From the NCBI GenBank assembly GCA_020050965.1, contig JAGVJV010000291.1, forward strand, positions 1-6,259: DNA of 6,259 bases, read 5' to 3'. A model generated the notes under the pieces. It searched no databases and was not told where the DNA came from. It saw only the letters and a program-made list of their open reading frames with translations. Source of the DNA: Parachlamydiales bacterium (GTDB lineage: Bacteria; Chlamydiota; Chlamydiia; Chlamydiales; Rhabdochlamydiaceae). Of this stretch, positions 1 through 5,795 are shown piece by piece. The translations under genes were made by a program, and so were the position numbers. The first letter of the stretch is position 1; the number at the start of each line of letters is the position of its first letter.

Positions 1-1
1 C

Positions 2-640
2 ATTGCATTTAATCAGACGAAACAGGCTTTAGAAACTCTCAACTCTGGAGAGGTGGAGCTCGTCTATCAGGGTATCGCTCTCTATGCAAAAGGACTTAAA
101 AATTCTCGCCTAAAGATAAAAGAAGACACTTCTCTTCAGACTGAGACAGCAATAGACATCGTATTACGACCCTTTGAAAAACAGGATCAGGATGCCTTCT
201 ACGAGATTTTTCGAGAAGTGGTCGACTCAGGTTGCCAATTCCCCTATGAATCGAGCTCCAAAGAAGAATTCCATCGCCAATTCTTCGGTCCACAGTCAGA
301 AGTTTTTGTCTGTCTCTCTTCGACAAATGAACTGCTGGGAGGTTTTTATCTGAAGGGCAACTATTCTGGCCGCTCAAAGCATATTGCAAATGCCGCCTAC
401 ATGCTGAAAAAAAGCGCTCGAGGCAAAGGTATCGGTACAGCGCTCATCAAGGCCTCTTTGCAATTGGCCAAAGAGCGCGGATTTCAAGCGATGCAATACA
501 ACATGGTACTGAGCCAAAATAAGAGTGCGGTGAAGCTTTATCACAAGCTAGGTTTTAAAATCGTCGGCACCATTCCCGATGCGGTGAGAAATCCCGATGG
601 CAGCTACCAGGATGGTTTTGTGATGTATAGAAAAATATGA
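2..640 (+). CDS. GNAT-family N-acetyltransferase, Mpr1-like, probably 5'-partial
   Basis: This is probably an acetyl-CoA-dependent N-acetyltransferase. Counting from the GTG at 53, the GNAT fold runs from about residue 34 to 195. The acetyl-CoA loop RGKGIG (123-128) fits the R-x-x-G-x-G rule, and a motif-B-like stretch with N156, S158 and LYHKLGF (162-168) follows. The segment GNYSGRSKHIANA (102-114) and the ending with IPDAV, then a Y-x-D-G-F-V-M-Y strand, recall the fungal Mpr1 group, which acetylates azetidine-2-carboxylate and proline-pathway intermediates; this comparison is from memory. The frame is open back to base 2 with no stop. The only start-like codon before the domain is GTG at 53, and its GGAGAG (47-52) touches the codon, too close for a good ribosome site. 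I therefore infer that the gene begins left of the window and carries an N-terminal extension of at least 50 residues that I do not recognise. The substrate is unknown. Confidence 0.8.
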   Translation: MAFNQTKQALETLNSGEVELVYQGIALYAKGLKNSRLKIKEDTSLQTETAIDIVLRPFEKQDQDAFYEIFREVVDSGCQFPYESSSKEEFHRQFFGPQSEVFVCLSSTNELLGGFYLKGNYSGRSKHIANAAYMLKKSARGKGIGTALIKASLQLAKERGFQAMQYNMVLSQNKSAVKLYHKLGFKIVGTIPDAVRNPDGSYQDGFVMYRKI

Positions 641-643
641 GGA
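639..643 (+). promoter_or_regulatory. Ribosome binding site overlapping the acetyltransferase stop
   Basis: The GAGGA motif overlaps the TGA stop (638-640) of the acetyltransferase and lies 4 bases before the ATG at 648. This supports the start of the next gene and suggests that ribosomes ending the first gene reinitiate on the second. Confidence 0.6.
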
Positions 644-647
644 TTCT

Positions 648-992
648 ATGGAAGTTGTCTCAAAAGAAGATACATTTGATAAATTGGTTATTCGTCTCGG
701 GCGGGTTATAAGCGTAGAGGAAGCCCCAGGTGCTCCAAAGAAGGCCTACAAATTGAAGATCGACTTTGGGAAATTTGGCTTGAAGACAAGCGTTGGCAGG
801 TTCACGCATCATGCTCCTGAAGAAATGACGGGTAAGCTCGTCCTTGGAGTCCTCAATTTTGAACCTCGGCAAGTTGGAGATACGATTTCCGAGGTCTTAG
901 TTTTGGGAGTCCAATACCCCAAGGCTGATAGCGGAGAGGCCACTTTCCTGACTCCTGCCGCTGAAGCTAAGATTGGCGGAAAAGTTTTCTAA
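648..992 (+). CDS. csaA: CsaA-type tRNA-binding domain protein
   Basis: This small 114-residue protein is a stand-alone tRNA-binding (OB-fold) domain of the CsaA/YgjH type, related to the C-terminal domain of methionyl-tRNA synthetase. Members form dimers, bind tRNA, and have been described as chaperone- or secretion-related in Bacillus; the exact role is unsettled. Family landmarks are in order: FDKLVIRLGRV (10-20), YKLKIDFG (34-41), G44-L-K-T-S-V, VLGVLNFEPRQ (65-75) and SEVLVLGV (81-88). Length is close to the usual 110 or so residues, so the gene looks complete. The ATG at 648 follows the acetyltransferase stop by 7 bases and has a GAGGA site, so the two genes are probably cotranscribed. 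The last codons contain the promoter of the next gene. The family call is secure; the cellular role in this organism is not known. Confidence 0.9.
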   Translation: MEVVSKEDTFDKLVIRLGRVISVEEAPGAPKKAYKLKIDFGKFGLKTSVGRFTHHAPEEMTGKLVLGVLNFEPRQVGDTISEVLVLGVQYPKADSGEATFLTPAAEAKIGGKVF

Positions 993-1002
993 ATGGTATA
1001 AT
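973..1002 (+). promoter_or_regulatory. Vegetative promoter for the EEP hydrolase gene
   Basis: A perfect -10 box TATAAT lies at 997-1002, with TTGGCG at 973-978 as a 4-of-6 match to the -35 box and an 18-base spacer. Transcription would start near 1009, leaving a leader of about 18 bases before the ATG at 1027. The promoter straddles the end of csaA, so the hydrolase can be expressed independently of it. Both boxes are read directly; activity is inferred. Confidence 0.65.
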
Positions 1003-1026
1003 GTCCTTCTAAATGACGGATTTTTT

Positions 1027-1857
1027 ATGGATTTTACAATTGGAACATTAAATATTTTACACCCCGCTTTTGCTGAAAAACATCATACGAAAGAGGGGCT
1101 TGGGCAAAATGGTAAATCTAATTGGCACATACGCAAAGATAAAATTGCTGCATTAATCAGCCGGTCCAATCTCGATGTGATTTGTCTGCAGGAAATTAGC
1201 CATCAATCAAACCTTGACCTGCAGGAGAAATTAAAGAAAGAGTATGAAATCGCCCATATTCCTCGTTCAAGAGGCGATGGTCTTGCGATCTACTTCAAAA
1301 ATGTAAGATTCGAGAAAATGAATTTCACAGACTTAGCAGACGGGCTTTGTTTTATCGATTTAAAAGATCGGACCACGGGTAAAGCGGTGCGAGTAGCAAA
1401 CTGTCATCTCCAAGGCGGAAATCAGCAACATAGGGGTAAGAAGCAAATTGAGACTCTCTTAGCAGAGGTTACTACACCCATTTCTGTAATTGCTGGAGAT
1501 TTCAACGCCGATGAATCTCAACTCCGCCAAGCTGACTCAAAATTTTCTGCCCTCTTGAAAGCAGGGTTTCAACATGACGGCAACCTGGACGAGACAGAAG
1601 TTCCTAAGCCCAACAGCACAAAAGGGCGGCATATTGATTGGATTTGGTGCCGTGGGTTGGCTCCTCAGCACCATGAAATAGCGCAGAATGAAGTGGTCAG
1701 CGATCACCTATTGTCTGCAAGTTCAATCCCTCTAGGAAAGATTGCCAAAGCGACTCCTCAGCCGAATGATCAGTCGATCTTCTCTCGTTTTCTAGGGTCT
1801 TTAATGGCATGCTTCATGCTGTTTTTGTCTTTTCTTTGTTGCTTAAAGAGTCGTTAA
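1027..1857 (+). CDS. Endonuclease/exonuclease/phosphatase family hydrolase with C-terminal membrane anchor
   Basis: This 276-residue metal-dependent phosphoesterase belongs to the EEP superfamily, which includes DNase I, exonuclease III, sphingomyelinases and inositol-phosphate phosphatases. All the catalytic landmarks are present: N9 in TLNILHP, metal-binding E56 in CLQE, H127 in NCHLQGG, D158 and N160 in AGDFNAD, D204 in HIDWIW, and D226-H227 in VSDH. The enzyme is therefore probably active. After the domain there is a short polar linker and a hydrophobic segment at about 252-272 ending in CCLKSR, which reads as a tail anchor or a cysteine-rich membrane tail. There is no N-terminal signal peptide. 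The start at ATG 1027 is chosen because the conserved first strand begins there and because the -10 box lies just upstream; ACGGA (1016-1020) is a weak ribosome site 6 bases before it. The substrate (nucleic acid, phosphoinositide or sphingolipid) cannot be decided from sequence. Confidence 0.85.
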   Translation: MDFTIGTLNILHPAFAEKHHTKEGLGQNGKSNWHIRKDKIAALISRSNLDVICLQEISHQSNLDLQEKLKKEYEIAHIPRSRGDGLAIYFKNVRFEKMNFTDLADGLCFIDLKDRTTGKAVRVANCHLQGGNQQHRGKKQIETLLAEVTTPISVIAGDFNADESQLRQADSKFSALLKAGFQHDGNLDETEVPKPNSTKGRHIDWIWCRGLAPQHHEIAQNEVVSDHLLSASSIPLGKIAKATPQPNDQSIFSRFLGSLMACFMLFLSFLCCLKSR

Positions 1858-1960
1858 AGTCATTAATTTCAACCTTACGATTTTCCCGTCAAGTTGATCA
1901 TGCTATTCATTTTCAAGCACTTGAATCACAGATTAACTTAAAATGCTTATTCAAAAATAA

Positions 1961-1989
1961 TTGACAATTAAAAAGATTTTTGATACAAT
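1961..1989 (+). promoter_or_regulatory. Near-consensus vegetative promoter
   Basis: A perfect -35 box TTGACA (1961-1966) is followed by a 17-base spacer and TACAAT (1984-1989), one base off the consensus -10. TG at 1981-1982 makes an extended -10. An AT-rich stretch precedes it. Transcription would start near 1996, and AAGGAG (2002-2007) lies 5 bases before the ATG at 2013, giving a very short leader. This is the strongest promoter seen in the window. The remaining bases from 1858 to 1960 show no gene and no clear terminator. Confidence 0.85.
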
Positions 1990-2012
1990 AAATTGAAAAT
2001 TAAGGAGTTCTT

Positions 2013-2444
2013 ATGGCAGTTAATGCTAACGCAAGTGGTTTTGGATCTGTAAGAGAGATAAATCCAGAATTTTATGAACAAGTTCGCCGCAGGGCAGAAG
2101 AAAATCCAAATGATCCAGATGCACAAGCGATGTTGGAACTCGCGCAGAATATCACATTCTATAGAGGGGGGAACGGAAACCCATTTTTGTCTCTTGGAGA
2201 AGCTCTGGATCAAATGACTCCACCCATATCATTTCGAGGGGCGCTTTTCGGTGCAGCACTTGGAGCAACCATCTTTTATTTTTCCCCACAGAATGGATAT
2301 ATATTAGGAGTTATTGCCAGCGCTCGGGCAGTTTATTCGATTTACAAGAAAAACTGGACGCAAGTTGTCAGTAATTCTTGTATCGCCTTAGGTACTTTTG
2401 CTTCACCAATCCTTGGTTTTGCGAGAGTAGTAATTGGTAAATGA
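2013..2444 (+). CDS. Small hydrophobic protein of unknown function, inclusion-membrane-like
   Basis: I do not recognise a named family. The 143-residue product has a polar N-terminal part (about 1-70) with a helix-like stretch (NPEFYEQVRRRAEENPNDPDAQAMLELAQ region, roughly 17-45) that faintly resembles a single TPR unit. Behind it lies a hydrophobic C-terminal half with segments at about 74-92, 96-110 and 116-142. There is no signal peptide at the N-terminus. If the host is a chlamydia, this layout (no Sec signal, soluble N-terminus, paired hydrophobic segments with a short turn) is what type III secreted inclusion-membrane proteins look like; that is inference. The ATG is well supported by AAGGAG 5 bases upstream and a near-consensus promoter. 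The gene is monocistronic: the next plus-strand gene has its own promoter and a tRNA on the opposite strand intervenes. Confidence 0.8.
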   Translation: MAVNANASGFGSVREINPEFYEQVRRRAEENPNDPDAQAMLELAQNITFYRGGNGNPFLSLGEALDQMTPPISFRGALFGAALGATIFYFSPQNGYILGVIASARAVYSIYKKNWTQVVSNSCIALGTFASPILGFARVVIGK

Positions 2445-2513
2445 TCCTATCGGTCAACTTTTGAGTGATTTTGGGTATAAAGATCTGTAAAATAAGAAAT
2501 AAAAATTAAGCGG

Positions 2514-2540
2514 GCTAGGTTCATTTTTTCCGAATCTAAC
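2514..2540. terminator. Imperfect inverted repeat between converging transcripts, possible bidirectional terminator
   Basis: GCTAGGTTC (2514-2522) pairs with GAATCTAAC (2532-2540) around a 9-base loop. Read as RNA on either strand, 8 of 9 positions pair, counting one G-U. It sits between the plus-strand gene ending at 2444 and the minus-strand tRNA, where a terminator for both would be expected. The tails are poor: TCGTTTT on the plus strand, and a T-rich run starting some 7 bases after the stem on the minus strand. Low confidence. Confidence 0.3.
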
Positions 2541-2575
2541 TCGTTTTGATCAATTCCTTGAATTTCTATCATAAA

Positions 2576-2658
2576 TGCCGATGAATGGACTCGAACCATC
2601 ACCCTATTGCTAGGAGCAGATTTTGAATCTGCCGCGTCTACCATTTCGCCACATCGGC
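2576..2658 (-). tRNA. tRNA-Leu (anticodon CAA)
   Basis: Read on the minus strand, an 83-base class II tRNA folds cleanly. The acceptor stem GCCGATG pairs with CATCGGC and discriminator A follows. The D arm lies in GCGAAATGGTAGACGC. The anticodon stem GCAGA/TCTGC encloses loop TTCAAAA with anticodon CAA. The long variable arm has stem CCTA/TAGG with loop GCAA, and the T arm has GATGG/CCATT around TTCGAGT. A long variable arm, discriminator A and CAA identify leucine, reading UUG codons. The 3' CCA is not encoded (TTT follows), so it must be added by the CCA enzyme. A promoter lies just upstream. The gene is not part of a visible tRNA cluster. Confidence 0.96.
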
Positions 2659-2675
2659 ACAGAAAATAAGGTTCT

Positions 2676-2704
2676 ATTATAGCTCATCCCCGGTTATTAG
2701 ACAA
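2676..2704 (-). promoter_or_regulatory. Promoter of tRNA-Leu
   Basis: On the minus strand, TTGTCT (2704-2699, 4 of 6 matches to the -35 box) and a perfect TATAAT (2681-2676) are separated by 17 bases. The predicted start is about 10 bases before the mature tRNA 5' end at 2658, leaving a very short leader for RNase P to remove. Confidence 0.7.
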
Positions 2705-2708
2705 GTGA

Positions 2709-2738
2709 TTGGACTTAAAAAATGGAATCGTCTATAAT
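2709..2738 (+). promoter_or_regulatory. Promoter of the 205-residue membrane protein gene
   Basis: A perfect TATAAT at 2733-2738 is preceded by TTGGAC (2709-2714), a weak 3-of-6 match to the -35 box, with an 18-base spacer. The start point near 2745 leaves about 20 bases of leader. GAGG at 2754-2757 is the ribosome site for the ATG at 2765. Its -35 region lies only 4 bases from that of the divergent tRNA promoter. Confidence 0.55.
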
Positions 2739-2764
2739 TTACCCTCATTTATCGAGGTAGATAT

Positions 2765-3382
2765 ATGTCACATTATTTAAAAGTTACCAACTTGGAGAAT
2801 AATCTAATTTGGAAAAAAGAAATTACTTCAAAGGAAGAATTCAACGAGGTCCAGGATTATTTTTTAAAAGGAAAAACAACCGTTTCTTGGATTCGGGCAA
2901 CGCTCTATCCTGTACGGACGAATAAGAATCTGACTACCGATCTCTTCCTTCCCACTGTGATCAATCACGCTTTAAAAATTCAGAATTGTGTAGGTAAAAT
3001 TTTTGCCATCATTGGCGCCACAATTTTAGATCTCGCGACTCTTCCTATTCGAATGATCACTGTTATCTCACGAACTATTTTTAATATCACCCTAAAGCCA
3101 GCACCCATGTATAAATACTTGAAAGATCAAGGGGTTGATCCGAAATTGCTCGCAAATGAGAGTGTTTTTGTAAAGTTGTCGAGCGATTGTGAATATGCAC
3201 TCGCAATTGAGGATCAGCCAGGGAAGTTCCATCAGGAAGTTAAGAACGGTAGAAACTGGCAGAAAAGGCATCTGAATTTTATTGAAGTGCCCTACTATGA
3301 AGGCTCTGAATTCATTACTGGCGGAATAAAAGATCCGGTGACCAAAGAACAAGTCGTCTCTTATAAGCCCAGGATTGTCTAA
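2765..3382 (+). CDS. Protein of unknown function with central hydrophobic hairpin
   Basis: No named family is recognised. The 205-residue product has a polar N-terminal region (1-65), then hydrophobic stretches at about 75-93 and 97-110 separated by the turn L-P-I-R, and a polar C-terminal region (111-205) rich in charged and aromatic residues. There is no N-terminal signal peptide. The hairpin with a DLATLPIR-type turn reminds me of uncharacterised chlamydial membrane proteins, some of which are thought to be inclusion-membrane or type III secreted proteins; this is an impression, not a verified match. The ATG is supported by GAGG 7 bases upstream and by its own promoter. The gene ends only 3 bases from the end of the opposing lipoprotein gene, so its transcript must run into that gene or stop within its own 3' end. 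Confidence 0.8.
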   Translation: MSHYLKVTNLENNLIWKKEITSKEEFNEVQDYFLKGKTTVSWIRATLYPVRTNKNLTTDLFLPTVINHALKIQNCVGKIFAIIGATILDLATLPIRMITVISRTIFNITLKPAPMYKYLKDQGVDPKLLANESVFVKLSSDCEYALAIEDQPGKFHQEVKNGRNWQKRHLNFIEVPYYEGSEFITGGIKDPVTKEQVVSYKPRIV

Positions 3383-3385
3383 TTC

Positions 3386-4213
3386 TCAATATCTCAAGTA
3401 ATTATTAAAGGCTTTGGACCAGGTATAGGTGACCTGTTCGTCAGTGTCGCGGTCCCAGCGGAGTTGAATCGAGATGTAGGGAAAGCGGTGGTTGTTATCG
3501 AGGTCCCTACCTTCGTCTTTCTTGAAGAGTTTGATGAAAACTTCTTTGTTGTACCAAGGCAGGGTCGAGACATTGGTTTCGTTTTCATACCTCTCAAAAT
3601 TGGTGAATTGGGCTTCAAGTTTAAATCTGGCATGCTCTTTGTAATATTGCTTGATGACATTAACCACAGTTTCAGGACTCCATTCTAGCCCTTTGACGTA
3701 AAAGTCTACTTCGGCGCCGATCATGTGCTTGGAGTTCTCATTGTAGTGAGTGGAATCGGCATAGGTATTGTGGGTTGGGCAGCGGTGGCCGCAGGTGATC
3801 ACCACTTTCTTTTGGGTCTTTTCTTGGATGTAGTTGAGTAGATCAAAGAGGGCTGGATAGATGTGCTCTTTCCCATCTTTTAGAGGCAGGCTATGGTGCT
3901 GCATTCCCCCGCAGTCGACGATGTAAGCCGGTTGTCCATCCGTTTGTTTCGTGATCGGGGCATGATGGGCGCTCCCTTTACAGCGGAAAAATTCTTTGGT
4001 GATCTTGATTTGATTGCCGACGTAAGTCTCCTCCCAAGGATAATTTTCTCGGACAAAGTGGGTTGGCTTTTTGATGGTAAAGTGGGTTTCATCATGGGTG
4101 CGGTAGATGTGCTCTCCGGTGGCATTCATTTTGCGCAGCTTCTCTCTTTCGGAGTCTTCTAGACCAGAGCAAGCTGCTAGGATCGTGAGGAGAATCAACG
4201 ATAGGTAGCGCAT
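3386..4213 (-). CDS. Lipoprotein with M15 (D-Ala-D-Ala carboxypeptidase-like) domain, possibly degenerate
   Basis: This 275-residue protein is predicted to be a lipoprotein. The N-terminus MRYLSLILLTILAAC ends in a lipobox LAAC with the lipidated C15, followed by S16, which does not look like an inner-membrane retention signal. The core resembles zinc peptidases of the M15/YcbK kind: ITCGHRCPTHN (139-149) matches the family's S-G-Y-R-S-P-x-x-N block, and SKHMIGAEVD (161-170) matches S-x-H-x-x-G-x-A-x-D with zinc ligands H163 and D170. The usual third ligand, a His in a C-terminal V-H-V-D strand, is not seen; the equivalent strand appears to be ISIQL (247-251), although H242 lies nearby. Four more cysteines (78, 101, 141, 145) could form disulphides. 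It starts inside the end of the DUF115 gene (19-base overlap) with AGGAG upstream, so it is the last gene of that operon. Peptidoglycan or a related cell-wall peptide is the likely target if it is active. Confidence 0.8.
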   Translation of the reverse strand: MRYLSLILLTILAACSGLEDSEREKLRKMNATGEHIYRTHDETHFTIKKPTHFVRENYPWEETYVGNQIKITKEFFRCKGSAHHAPITKQTDGQPAYIVDCGGMQHHSLPLKDGKEHIYPALFDLLNYIQEKTQKKVVITCGHRCPTHNTYADSTHYNENSKHMIGAEVDFYVKGLEWSPETVVNVIKQYYKEHARFKLEAQFTNFERYENETNVSTLPWYNKEVFIKLFKKDEGRDLDNNHRFPYISIQLRWDRDTDEQVTYTWSKAFNNYLRY

Positions 4214-4223
4214 TTTTCTCCTA
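4195..4223 (-). promoter_or_regulatory. Coupled start: gene overlap and ribosome site of the lipoprotein gene
   Basis: On the minus strand AGGAG lies about 4 bases before the ATG at 4213-4211, inside the last codons of the DUF115 gene, whose TGA is at 4197-4195. The 19-base overlap ties lipoprotein synthesis to that of the DUF115 protein. Confidence 0.6.
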
Positions 4224-5781
4224 TGATCTTTCTGAACTTGGCGATTTGTAACTTCAGCTCTTGGAACTTGGCGTTTTCGCGGATCTTTTTTCCTTCTTCA
4301 GGATCGATATGGGGAAAGTAGCGGTAGAGGACTCGGTCGAGAGCTGCAGCGATCCCTTGAAGCAGTGCAAGGTATGCGGGTTCTTCTTCGAGATCCATTT
4401 GCGCGATGATTGTGGGCCTATCGCAGAGGGTTTCGCAGCGATCGAGTGAACTTTCTAGCTCTTGGAGAGCTAAGGTCAGTTTTTCGGTGTCGAATGGGAG
4501 TGGCGATGCGTCGATTTGCTTTTGGCAGTCGATATCGATTGTGGGGAGGGATTGTAGGGCTTGTTCTAATGTTGTATTTTTAATGCCTGAGAATCCCAAG
4601 CCACCCTCAGATGCATTGAGGAAGGTTGTTTCTGGATGATCTTTAGCAAAGGCACTGATGCAATCGGACTCCATGACCCACTTGAGGAGCGTTTCGACTG
4701 GGTCGCCATGGATGTCGGTGCGGATCAAGATTTTCTCTAGGGCCCGCGGATCGCAAGTTGTCCCTTTATCAGCTTCCACTCCCGAGGCGTACCTTTTTCC
4801 CGAGGTGTAGGCTAGGTCGACGCCTGTGAGGATGATTGGATTGCAGCCGAGGGCGTAGGCGTAGCTGATGGCGAGAGTGGTGACGGAAAAGGCTTCTGAT
4901 CCCATGTCAGGGCCTGCGCAATTGCCGTCTAGTCCAAGTTTTTCTTCGAGCCAGTTTTCGAAAAAGCCGCCAGTGTCAGTTTTAAGGTATCCGTAGGGTC
5001 CGCTCATAGTGGAGAAGACGTCACGATGCACTCGAGGAGCGAAGAGAAAGGGTGCCTCGTGGGGGGCGTGTTGCTGCATCCGCTCCAATTCTTCGTGATT
5101 GGGATCGACGGCGATAGTAAAATGGGGGCGGATTTTGTTCCGGGTCAAGATGGGGATCGCCGAGCCGCAGGCGAAGATGAGTGCTTTATTTCCAGCTTTA
5201 CGAAGGGCAGAGAATGATTTTTCGAGTGAGGGGCCGGCGCCGCAGATGATGGCGGGGACATTTTTAAATTGGAGCGCGTTCGCATTGAAGCAGGTGTGGA
5301 GGCGCTGATAATTGGCCAGGACGTTTTCGACGATTTTATGGCTGTAGAGCACATCGGAATAGAGGGCGGAGAGGGCTGCCGATCGTCTTTGGAGCCTCTC
5401 TGCGTCGAATGGTTTTCCGACGAAAATGGCTAATCGATCGCACGGAAACTGATTAGCGAGCTCTTCAATTGGATCTTCTTTGGCATAGTGGATGTGGATT
5501 TGAGGGTTGTCGAGCAGATCAAATTGATGAAAGTTTGCAAATGCCCCTAAGTCTTCTTCAATGATGACGAGCGCCCGCTCTTTTCTTTCGTTGAGCCACT
5601 GTGTAATGACTTTAGGCAGTGCGAAATTGAAGAGGCCGACGAGATAGAGAACTTCGATTTCGGGCAGGTTTTGGGTATTTAGCCACTTCTCAAGTGGTTT
5701 GGAATCGAGGGAGAGCTGTTTTTTCTCATGAGGGAAAAATTGGAGATAAAAGGCGATCTCGTTACATCTTGCATGCGTCAT
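4195..5781 (-). CDS. MptE-like / DUF115 (Maf-related) protein
   Basis: This 528-residue protein has the DUF115 (6-hydroxymethylpterin pyrophosphokinase MptE-like) core. The N-terminal part (about 40-125) has a Rossmann-like start LYLVGLFNFALPKVI and the strand ALVIIEEDLGAF, as in Maf proteins. The core (about 173-400) carries the hallmark blocks PAIICGAGPSLEKS (175-188), ALIFACGSAIPIL then IRPHFTIAVDPN (200-228), IILTGVDLAYTSGKRYASG (316-334) and FLNASEGG (387-394). The rest is a helical tail. Relatives are the Campylobacter and Helicobacter Maf factors, which add nonulosonic acids to flagellin, and archaeal MptE, which makes folate-type pterins; which activity applies here is not visible. 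It is cytoplasmic, with no signal or membrane segment. The ATG overlaps the upstream gene's end by 20 bases and has AAGGGG 7 bases upstream. It is the middle gene of a three-gene operon and has a paralogue directly upstream. Confidence 0.88.
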   Translation of the reverse strand: MTHARCNEIAFYLQFFPHEKKQLSLDSKPLEKWLNTQNLPEIEVLYLVGLFNFALPKVITQWLNERKERALVIIEEDLGAFANFHQFDLLDNPQIHIHYAKEDPIEELANQFPCDRLAIFVGKPFDAERLQRRSAALSALYSDVLYSHKIVENVLANYQRLHTCFNANALQFKNVPAIICGAGPSLEKSFSALRKAGNKALIFACGSAIPILTRNKIRPHFTIAVDPNHEELERMQQHAPHEAPFLFAPRVHRDVFSTMSGPYGYLKTDTGGFFENWLEEKLGLDGNCAGPDMGSEAFSVTTLAISYAYALGCNPIILTGVDLAYTSGKRYASGVEADKGTTCDPRALEKILIRTDIHGDPVETLLKWVMESDCISAFAKDHPETTFLNASEGGLGFSGIKNTTLEQALQSLPTIDIDCQKQIDASPLPFDTEKLTLALQELESSLDRCETLCDRPTIIAQMDLEEEPAYLALLQGIAAALDRVLYRYFPHIDPEEGKKIRENAKFQELKLQIAKFRKIIGEKCATYR

Positions 5782-5795
5782 CGCAGATCCCCTTA
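5762..5795 (-). promoter_or_regulatory. Coupled start: gene overlap and ribosome site of the complete DUF115 gene
   Basis: On the minus strand AAGGGG (5794-5789) lies 7 bases before the ATG at 5781-5779, inside the end of the upstream paralogue, whose TAA is at 5764-5762. The 20-base overlap and good spacing fix this start and suggest translational coupling. Confidence 0.6.

Noticed and set aside
973..1026. Longer hydrolase version starting at TTG 973
   Set aside because: It would start inside csaA and upstream of the -10 box; the 18 extra residues precede the conserved first strand and have no ribosome site.
1858..1960. Terminator after the EEP hydrolase gene
   Set aside because: Only short, weakly paired repeats such as TCAAC/GTTGA around a long loop were seen, with no T-run after them.
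1968..2213. Minus-strand 81-codon frame over the 2013 gene
   Set aside because: It covers the strong plus-strand promoter and start of a better-supported gene; its translation looks like random low-complexity sequence.
2447..2644. Minus-strand 65-codon reading frame
   Set aside because: It runs through the tRNA-Leu gene and has no recognisable protein features.
2541..2658. tRNA-Leu as an integration site of a mobile element
   Set aside because: No duplicated tRNA 3' end, integrase or phage-like gene was found nearby.
3464..4162. Several plus- and minus-strand frames of 74-89 codons within the lipoprotein gene
   Set aside because: They lie in alternative frames of a well-supported gene and show no domain or ribosome site.
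4261..5354. Frames of 62-77 codons over the DUF115 gene
   Set aside because: They are out-of-frame reflections of a protein with clear family motifs.
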